A stretch of DNA of 64,000 bases from a virus, in the IMG/VR virus record IMGVR_UViG_3300010367_000378, positions 1-64,000 of that record; one strand, given 5' to 3'. Each line of letters starts with the position of its first letter. The first letter of the stretch is position 1. A program made the translations under genes and the position numbers. Under the pieces are notes generated by a model that saw nothing but the letters and a program-made list of their open reading frames with translations, did not search any database and had not been told where the DNA came from. Below, piece by piece: positions 46,086-52,439 of the stretch.

Positions 46086-46540
46086 CGAGTGGCCTCCTTG
46101 GCGGTCAAGGGCTCCTCGCCGTGATCCACGTAGGAGATGGCGTGGGCATCGAGGAGAGCGGACATGCGGGTGAGGCGCCGGGTGAGCGCCGCGATCGTGA
46201 TGTCGCGCTGCGCGACTTCGACCTGGTGCTCAGCGACCGCCGCCCTCATCTCGGCCTGGTGGCGAGCCTGCCGCTCGCGGGCGAGCTCGTCGAAGGCCGC
46301 CTTCTCCCGGGCGTAAGCCTCGCGTCGCAGCTCGGCCGCTTCGTCGAACACCCGAACTTCCAAGGCCATCCCCTCCTGACGCTTTTCCCGGCGAGCCCGG
46401 AGCCATGCTGAAACCCATTTGACGAGCGCCCCGGAGCCAACGAGGCCGAGAAGGATCTGGGCGGCCTTGTCCGCCAGCCCCTCCATCTGGGCTGGAACGA
46501 ACTGGACACGGTGGCCCGGAAGAGTCACAACTGCACGCAT
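46082..46540 (-). CDS. Putative holin/spanin-like membrane coiled-coil protein
   Basis: 152 residues from the ATG at 46540, with an alternative in-frame ATG at 46486. Residues about 23-46 (LADKAAQILLGLVGSGALVK) are hydrophobic. The rest is a long coiled coil (FDELARERQARHQAEMRAAV; VAQRDITIAALTRRL). The position next to the endolysin and the layout suggest a lysis-associated membrane protein. Holin or inner-membrane spanin cannot be told apart. Confidence 0.55.
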   Translation of the reverse strand: MRAVVTLPGHRVQFVPAQMEGLADKAAQILLGLVGSGALVKWVSAWLRARREKRQEGMALEVRVFDEAAELRREAYAREKAAFDELARERQARHQAEMRAAVAEHQVEVAQRDITIAALTRRLTRMSALLDAHAISYVDHGEEPLTAKEATR

Positions 46541-46649
46541 AGGCCAGATGCCCCCCGAGGGAGAAAGAGTCAGAAATTCTGAAGAAGAGGGTCCCCGATA
46601 GCGGGGGGGGGATCAACCGCGAAACGGCCAGGGAGGCCCTTCCGTGACG

Positions 46650-47108
46650 CTATTGAGGATCTTCTGGTTGCTTGCCGCCGAAGGAGAGGGTGGCGCCGAG
46701 AGCTGGATAGGGGTGCCGATCGATCCCGGAAGAGTCGTGCGAGGACACGAGGCCCAGGGCCACCGCGATCACGTGCGGGAACTGCGGGGTCGGCGAGTAG
46801 GCCCGCCAGGCGACCCCGACGCCGACCGTCTTGGACCCGAGGACCGCGACCCAGGAGAGCCGCTTCCAGGAGAACAGGGAAACCCCGATCCCGACATCGC
46901 ACCCCGGCCGTGAGGAGTCGGCGCGATGCGAGCCCACCGTGCACCAGGTCGAGGCGATGAGCGGGGAAGATTCCGAGGGTGAGGGGGACGCCGCGGCGGG
47001 CTGGGGCTGCGGGGGCGGCTCGCCAGCCGCCGGCGAAGCGAGGGCCAGGAGGAGCGCACCGAGGGCGAGGCCGGCGAGGTTCCGGAGCTTCGAACGCTGG
47101 GGGTTCAT
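46650..47108 (-). CDS. Exported protein of unknown function
   Basis: 152 residues. N-terminal signal peptide (RNLAGLALGALLLALASPAAG). A Pro/Ser-rich linker follows, and then alternating hydrophobic strands (VGIGVSLFSWKRLSWVAVLG; VGVGVAWRAYSP; YPALGATLSFGG) that might form a small beta-barrel. Membership of a lysis or surface cassette is inferred from position. Confidence 0.65.
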   Translation of the reverse strand: MNPQRSKLRNLAGLALGALLLALASPAAGEPPPQPQPAAASPSPSESSPLIASTWCTVGSHRADSSRPGCDVGIGVSLFSWKRLSWVAVLGSKTVGVGVAWRAYSPTPQFPHVIAVALGLVSSHDSSGIDRHPYPALGATLSFGGKQPEDPQ

Positions 47109-47164
47109 GGCCCCCTATCCTACTCCTGGTCGATCCTGGGGCCGACGGAAGAGAAGATGGTGGG

Positions 47165-47198
47165 CCCCCGGGAGAGCCGACTGCACGCCTCCCGGGGG
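47165..47198 (-). terminator. Strong 10-bp hairpin between exported genes
   Basis: CCCCCGGGAG and CTCCCGGGGG pair perfectly over 10 bp with a 14-base loop, 26 bases downstream of the leftward stop at 47225. There is no T-tract, so it could be an attenuator, RNA-processing site or weak terminator. Confidence 0.5.
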
Positions 47199-47224
47199 GG
47201 ATGGGTCGCGGAGAGAGAGCGGAG

Positions 47225-47656
47225 TTACTGCGCGGGCGGAGCGAAGTATCCCTCGACGACGAGGGTCAGATCGATCGCGGTCGTGGAGCGGGCGGAGAGG
47301 TCGCGGAAGCACTCTCCGGCCGGCGCGCAGAGGCGGACGTCGGCGAAGCTGCTCGCCGTCCCCCCGCCGAAGGTCACGGCGCTGGCCGAGGACTGGGTGC
47401 CGTCGTACTCCCAGAGCTTCAGGGAACCGGCGCTGGTCGATGAGACGTGGACGGCCACGAGGACGGCGGTGGCCTCCTGCGGGATGTTGCAGGCGCCCCG
47501 GACCACCAGGTCCTGGTTGGAGTCGGCCGCCAGGCTGCCGCTGAAGAGCTGGCACGGCGCCAGCGCGGTGTGCAGCGAGGGGGCGGCGTTTGACTGCGCA
47601 CCCGCGATGGAGGCGAGGGACAGAAGGCAGAGGGCCAGCAGGATGGTTTTCTTCAC
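47225..47656 (-). CDS. Exported protein with bacterial surface-type domain
   Basis: 143 residues from a GTG at 47656 with AAAGGAG upstream. Signal peptide KKTILLALCLLSLASIAGA. The mature part (APCQLFSGSLAADSNQDLVV; GACNIPQEATAVLVAVHVSS; SLKLWEYDGTQ; IDLTLVVEGYF) resembles a domain found in secreted proteins of Acidobacteriota-like bacteria (PCR...LAAxSxxxFxVxGxCGIPxxAxAVxxNVTV...GYF). Possibly acquired from the host. Function unknown. Confidence 0.65.
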   Translation of the reverse strand: MKKTILLALCLLSLASIAGAQSNAAPSLHTALAPCQLFSGSLAADSNQDLVVRGACNIPQEATAVLVAVHVSSTSAGSLKLWEYDGTQSSASAVTFGGGTASSFADVRLCAPAGECFRDLSARSTTAIDLTLVVEGYFAPPAQ

Positions 47657-47691
47657 GGTCGGATTTCTCCTTTCTGGAACAGGCATGGATC

Positions 47692-48249
47692 TCACGGGGC
47701 GACGGCAGTCAGGTAGGTGGGGCCGGCCGACGTCGAAAGCTGGCAGTCGATGATGTCGCCGAGCAGGAACTCGCCGGCGACGGTGTTGTAGGTGTGCCAG
47801 GCGCCGGACGTGCCCTCGGAGCGCAGCTTCACATCGATCAACCCGTCGGCCGTGGAGATGAATCCGACGTTGCTCGGGATGCCTCCGGCGTTGACAATGT
47901 AGCCTTCCGTATAGCCTGGAGCGTTGCATTCATCCAGGCCGTAGGACCTCGTATAGCCACAGGTCTGGCTGTCGTCGATCGAGACGCTGGACGGCGCCTG
48001 GGCATCGGTCGGCAGGAGGATGTCGAGGACGCGCAGCGGGTAGTACTGCCCGTCCCGGACCCAGAAATCGCGGCCAGCGCCCGAGTCGTTCTTCAGGTGC
48101 AGGCGGACCCACCCGGTGCCGCTCGGGATGAAGCCGCAGTTGTCGGGTGGCGTGGCGGTGACGCCCGCAGTGGAGACCACGGTGGTGGCCATGGCGGGGA
48201 AGGACGACAGACACACGGCGAGCACCAGCAGCAGGACTTTGCTTCTCAT
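47692..48249 (-). CDS. Exported protein, first gene after promoter site 5
   Basis: 185 residues from the ATG at 48249 (GGAGAGGAG upstream). Signal peptide MRSKVLLLVLAVCLSSFPAM ending in ATT. The mature part is strand-rich with Trp, Tyr and four Cys (CGFIPSGTGWVRLHLKNDSG; TCGYTRSYGLDECNAPGYTE). No family recognised. Leads the leftward exported/lysis cassette. Confidence 0.7.
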   Translation of the reverse strand: MRSKVLLLVLAVCLSSFPAMATTVVSTAGVTATPPDNCGFIPSGTGWVRLHLKNDSGAGRDFWVRDGQYYPLRVLDILLPTDAQAPSSVSIDDSQTCGYTRSYGLDECNAPGYTEGYIVNAGGIPSNVGFISTADGLIDVKLRSEGTSGAWHTYNTVAGEFLLGDIIDCQLSTSAGPTYLTAVAP

Positions 48250-48353
48250 ACGGTTCTCCTCTCCTGTAAGAGATTGGTGGGCCAAGAGCGGCCCTCACCG
48301 GTCAATGTAGACCCGGTCCTTCCACAACTGTTTAGACCATACAGGCGAGGTGA

Positions 48354-48383
48354 ACTATATACACCAGTATAGAAGCGCGTCAA
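48354..48383 (-). promoter_or_regulatory. Promoter with operator-like repeat (site 5)
   Basis: Minus strand TTGACG (48378-48383) and TATAGT (48354-48359) at 18-base spacing, or TATATA (48356-48361) at 16. The inverted repeat CTATATACACCAGTATAG (48355-48372) is a degenerate version of the shared operator. It lies about 105 bases before the ATG at 48249. Confidence 0.55.
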
Positions 48384-48407
48384 CATCCCGCGAGTGACAT
48401 TCTTCTG

Positions 48408-51134
48408 TCAGAGTGCCACGCTCTCCAGCCAGAATCCCGAAAGATCTGCCGACCTCGTACTGCTGGAGGTCTGCAAAACGATTGCTCCAGGGAAGACAGT
48501 CGCGCTCGGCCCGACGGAGGTGATCCCGTCCCCGTTGACGTGCGTCCCATTGATCGTCCAACTCCAGTCTCCGGGAGAGATGCCGCGGTCGATCTCCAGG
48601 CGCTGAAAGGTGGTGGTGGCCGTCACGCCGGTGTCTGCGCGGTTCACCAGCGAGCCGCCGGACCACACCTCTACCCACCAGTGGGTGTTTCCGCGCGCCG
48701 CGGAGTCCAGCACGAAGAACACGCTGTTGCTACCGAAGTGGGAGGTGTCGGCGGTGTCCACCCCGACACCCACAATGAGCCGCACGCCGGAGACAGTGGA
48801 GACTGGCCGCACGAGCCAGCCGAACAGGTCTATGTCTAGGGCCTTGATCCCGGACTGCAACGCTACGCCGCCGCCGGTCACGTCCGGGGTGACGCTGGTG
48901 ATCCGCATAATGGTGGGGCGGCCGGTCTCCGGGGCCTGCATCGCTGGCGCGCTGCTGCCCTGGGGGGTCCACCCCAGTCGCCCAAAGGCCCCGGTCGCGT
49001 CATTCGTGGAGGAGTAGTAGAAGTCGTCGTACAGGGTGAAGCGCTGCCAGGGACGTGCGACGCGAACGTCCGTGGCGGTCACCACCTCGCCGGCCGTCGT
49101 TTCCCTGTTCGTGCTCAGGATCGCCGCGCCCTTCTGGGTGGTGCTCGCGTCCGGCACGTCCAAGTCCACCTTCTGGTTGCCGGAATCGAGGGTGACAGTG
49201 ACCTTGGAGCTGGCCGCGTTGATCTTGCGGAACCGAAGGTCGACTCCGCCCTTGTTGTCGAACAGGCCGACGCCGGCCGTGCCAACGTTGGATGCGGTGT
49301 TCGCCTCCCCGGAGACCGCCACCCAGGTTTGGTCTCCCCGGAGGAAGGTGCTGCTGCTGGCGCTCCCGCTTCCGAGGCGCGCGGTACCGAGGGTGCCGCT
49401 GGAGATGTTGCTCGCGTTGGTCGTGTCCGTCGTAGCGCTCGCGGCGAGCCCTGTGACCCGGGCGACCGGGACCGTCCCGGCCGCGAGGCTCCCGGTGATA
49501 TCCACATTCCACAGAGTCGATCCGCCAGCAGTCTTGAAGGTCTGGAAACTACCCGTCGGCGACGTATCCGTTGCGCGTGACATGGTGATTCCGGTGTCAC
49601 CGTTGACCGCTTGGTTCACGGTCGCGTCCGTCAGGGTGGGTGAGGTGCCGAACAGCGCTGCGCCGGAACCGCTTTCGTCCGAAAGGACCCCGCGTAGGTC
49701 CGCAGAGGTCGATGCGGCCAGGTGCGAAATCCCAGCGTTGGTGCTCCAAGTCCCGGAAGAGACGCGCAGCACCCCGGAGGAAGCAGAGGTGTCCAGGCCG
49801 GTACCGCCCTTGGCGGCTGTGACGGTGGGAAGCTGGCTCACCGTGATCGCGCACAGGGAGACGCTGGTCGTACCGCCGCAAGTTCCCACGACTCTGTCCG
49901 CCGTCTGCGAGGTCGCGGCGGCCACGGTGATTGTCCCCGAGGTGGTGACCGGGGAGCCAGTTGCGGCGAGCCAGGACGGCACGGCGAGCCCAACGCTCGT
50001 GACGGTCCCGCTCCCGGCCGGAGTCGCCCAGGTGTTGTCCCCGCGGAGGAACGTCGAGGAGTTGGCCGTACCGCTTCCCAAGCGGGCCGTCCCCACGGTT
50101 CCCGAGGAGATGTTCGACGCGTTGGTGGTATCGGTGGTGGCCGAGGCCGCCAGACCGGAAACCCTCGCCGCCGGCACGGTCCCGGCCGAGAGCGAGCCCG
50201 TGATGTCGATCCCCCACAGGGTTGATCCCCCGGCCGACTTGAACAACTCGAAGCTCCCGGTGGGACTCGTGTCCGTTGCTCGCGTGAGCAGCAACGCGGT
50301 GTCCCCGTTCGAGGCCTGATTCACCGAGACGTCGCTCATCGTCGGCGACGTCGCGAAGACGGCGGCACCGCCGCTCCCCGTCTCGTCCGAGAGCACCGCC
50401 CGAAGGGCGGCGCTCGTCGAACTCGCCAGGTCGGAGAGCCCGGCCCCTACGGACCAGGTCCCGCTGGAGACCTTGGGCACACCGGTGCTGGAGGAGGTGC
50501 TGATCCCCGTCCCCCCCTTCGCCGCGCTGACCGTGGGAAGCTGGCTATTCGTCATGGCACACAGCCCAATGGACGTCGCTCCGTTGCAGGTGCCGATGAC
50601 CTGGTCCGCGGTCTGGCCGCTGGCGGCTGAGATCGCGATCGTGCCGGTGCTAGTGATCGGACTGCCCGTCGCGGTCAACCAGCTCGGCACCGTGACGTTG
50701 ACGCTGGTGACCGTCCCCCCGGAGCCGGCTGGTACCCCCCATGTCGCATCTTCCCGAAGAAAGCGGGTGGTCCCCGCCGAGGAGCCAGGATCGGGAACGA
50801 CTCCCGAGGCGTGGGACCCGCCGGACGCGCCGAACGTCGAGGCCGAGAGCGTGAAGCCGCTGGCGAGCGAGTGCGAGGTCCCCCCGCCGCAGAGAAGCGG
50901 CGGCGAGCACGTGATCGTCGTCGATCCCAGCGCGTAGGAGGAGAGGCTGAGGTCGGCCTTGAGCGCGGCCCAGGTGACGTTCTTGGACCCGGCGCAGTTG
51001 GCGCTCGCCTCGAAGTGCAGGGTGTCGGCGACGGTCCCCGAGGGCAGGCTGCAGATGCTCTGGGCGCCCGCGGCGGTGGTGAGAACGAGGAGGAGCACGG
51101 CGGCGAGGCCGAGCGGAAGCTTCTTGACGTTCAT
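48408..51134 (-). CDS. Tail fibre protein with signal peptide and internal duplication
   Basis: 908 residues from the ATG at 51134 (AAAGGA upstream). The N-terminus MNVKKLPLGLAAVLLLVLTT then AAGAQ is a Sec-type signal peptide. Residues 141-369 and 377-604 are two copies of a 228-residue unit (TVTSV..VPSWL, QLPTV.AAKGGTG, SATTDTTNASNISSGT, FLRG(D/N)(N/Q)TW). Such Gly/Ser/Thr repeats are typical of fibre shafts. Residues about 690-908 form a globular end with WWVEVWSGGSLVNRADTG, probably the receptor-binding part. A Sec signal on a tail fibre is unusual. Confidence 0.8.
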   Translation of the reverse strand: MNVKKLPLGLAAVLLLVLTTAAGAQSICSLPSGTVADTLHFEASANCAGSKNVTWAALKADLSLSSYALGSTTITCSPPLLCGGGTSHSLASGFTLSASTFGASGGSHASGVVPDPGSSAGTTRFLREDATWGVPAGSGGTVTSVNVTVPSWLTATGSPITSTGTIAISAASGQTADQVIGTCNGATSIGLCAMTNSQLPTVSAAKGGTGISTSSSTGVPKVSSGTWSVGAGLSDLASSTSAALRAVLSDETGSGGAAVFATSPTMSDVSVNQASNGDTALLLTRATDTSPTGSFELFKSAGGSTLWGIDITGSLSAGTVPAARVSGLAASATTDTTNASNISSGTVGTARLGSGTANSSTFLRGDNTWATPAGSGTVTSVGLAVPSWLAATGSPVTTSGTITVAAATSQTADRVVGTCGGTTSVSLCAITVSQLPTVTAAKGGTGLDTSASSGVLRVSSGTWSTNAGISHLAASTSADLRGVLSDESGSGAALFGTSPTLTDATVNQAVNGDTGITMSRATDTSPTGSFQTFKTAGGSTLWNVDITGSLAAGTVPVARVTGLAASATTDTTNASNISSGTLGTARLGSGSASSSTFLRGDQTWVAVSGEANTASNVGTAGVGLFDNKGGVDLRFRKINAASSKVTVTLDSGNQKVDLDVPDASTTQKGAAILSTNRETTAGEVVTATDVRVARPWQRFTLYDDFYYSSTNDATGAFGRLGWTPQGSSAPAMQAPETGRPTIMRITSVTPDVTGGGVALQSGIKALDIDLFGWLVRPVSTVSGVRLIVGVGVDTADTSHFGSNSVFFVLDSAARGNTHWWVEVWSGGSLVNRADTGVTATTTFQRLEIDRGISPGDWSWTINGTHVNGDGITSVGPSATVFPGAIVLQTSSSTRSADLSGFWLESVAL
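49323..50006 (-). repeat. Fibre repeat copy 2
   Basis: Encodes residues 377-604 of the tail fibre, the second copy of a unit of about 228 residues. Copies share key blocks such as SATTDTTNASNISSG and GTARLGSG and differ elsewhere, so the duplication is not recent. Confidence 0.75.
50028..50714 (-). repeat. Fibre repeat copy 1
   Basis: Encodes residues 141-369 of the tail fibre. Both copies contain AAKGGTG, DTSPTGSF, GGSTLW and LRAVLSDE or LRGVLSDE blocks in the same order. Confidence 0.75.
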
Positions 51135-51145
51135 GGTGTCCTTTC

Positions 51146-51487
51146 TCAATCGAGGATTCTCAGGCCCTTCCAGCCGGACCCGCCGTTGACCTCGGTCTTC
51201 CCGGTCGAATCGACGCGGAAGACCGGTTGCATGACGCCGGCGCGGAGGACGCTCACGACGATTCGAGCGCTCTCCGATCCCGGGGTCGAGTCGGTGAGCT
51301 CCACCGTGATCTGCGCCCCCAGCAGGCCGCCAGGGGCGGTGGTCAAGTTGACCGTAGGCGTGACGCTGGAGACCGCCGCCCCGATCGTGTTCAGAAAGGC
51401 GTTCGGGTGGCCAGCCGCGAGCGCCGCGTTGGCCTGGGCAAACTGCCCAGCTAGGATCAGGTTCAGAATCGTGACGTCGAATGCCAC
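51146..51487 (-). CDS. Small tail-region protein
   Basis: 113 residues from a GTG at 51487, just after the upstream stop and with GGAGACC upstream. Strand-rich after a short helical start (FDVTILNLILAGQFAQANAA). It lies between the tail hub and fibre genes. Probably a minor tail component or fibre attachment protein, inferred from position. Confidence 0.6.
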   Translation of the reverse strand: MAFDVTILNLILAGQFAQANAALAAGHPNAFLNTIGAAVSSVTPTVNLTTAPGGLLGAQITVELTDSTPGSESARIVVSVLRAGVMQPVFRVDSTGKTEVNGGSGWKGLRILD

Positions 51488-51488
51488 C

Positions 51489-52439
51489 TTAGAAGGTCTC
51501 CTGCAGGGTAAAGCCGGCCAGCCCCGGCCATTCGAGGGTAGCCATCGTTGGCTTCGGCGGCTGCTCAATGCAGCAGACCATCGACGTGTCGTAGAAGAGC
51601 CAGCGCTGGGATGGTTCCGGCCAGAAGAAGATCCGGGCGAGCTCCCCGCGGCCCACGAGGAACCGCGTCATGACCTGGCGGAAGACTTCGATCCGGCCGC
51701 TCTCCGGTGTCTCAGGACCGAGTTGAGGCAGCTCGAAGGCCGCTGAGCGCTGCATCGATCGCGTCCGACCGAGCTTTGCCCCGCTCTCGGTCCGGACGAC
51801 CTCGGAGCGGGGGATCAGCGGAAGCGACCAGCCGAGCGCCATGTTGATCGAAGGACGATAGCGGCGGCCGATCATGGGAAGGGCGAACTGCAGGAAGTTG
51901 CTCCCGTCGTTGGTGTGGCTCGAGGTATCGAAGGTGAGGACGACGCTCTTGACGCTCGGATAAGCCCCAACGGGAAAGGTCACGAAGGAGTCGAGCATGA
52001 ATTCGGCCGTCGCATCTTCCAGCCATTCCGCGTCAGGCCCAAGGGTCCAGAGGAGGCTATCCCAGGGGAAATCGGAGAGGCTTGCGAGAACCACCGGTTC
52101 CGTCCAGGCGGAGACCGCGAGGCTGCCGCCGAGGGCATCCTTGAGCTCGACTTTGAAGGGGAGCCGGATGTTGCTCTTGTGGAAGGAAAGCCAGTCGACC
52201 GGCCGGACGCGGTTGAAAGTCCACGTCACCGAAACGGTTGAAACCGCGGCGATCGATCCACTCCGCCATGGCGCAGAGAGATCCTCGTTGAGAAGGTTCT
52301 CGGCGGTCATCTCGGTCAAGGGATCGCCCGAAGAGACAGCCGTCGACGAGGCTACGCAGGTCGTGCCATAGGCAGCCAGCGCCCAGTTTTCCAGGATCAG
52401 AAGAGCCTCGTAGGATTCGAGGGTCGGCTGTTCTGCCAT
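51489..52439 (-). CDS. Tail/baseplate protein
   Basis: 316 residues from the ATG at 52439, which overlaps the preceding stop (TAATG). Globular, Trp-rich, with strands (VSVTWTFNRVRPVDWLSFHK; NFLQFALPMIGRRYRPSINM; LARIFFWPEPSQRWLFYDTS). Position between hub and fibre genes suggests a distal tail component. No family recognised. Confidence 0.65.
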   Translation of the reverse strand: MAEQPTLESYEALLILENWALAAYGTTCVASSTAVSSGDPLTEMTAENLLNEDLSAPWRSGSIAAVSTVSVTWTFNRVRPVDWLSFHKSNIRLPFKVELKDALGGSLAVSAWTEPVVLASLSDFPWDSLLWTLGPDAEWLEDATAEFMLDSFVTFPVGAYPSVKSVVLTFDTSSHTNDGSNFLQFALPMIGRRYRPSINMALGWSLPLIPRSEVVRTESGAKLGRTRSMQRSAAFELPQLGPETPESGRIEVFRQVMTRFLVGRGELARIFFWPEPSQRWLFYDTSMVCCIEQPPKPTMATLEWPGLAGFTLQETF

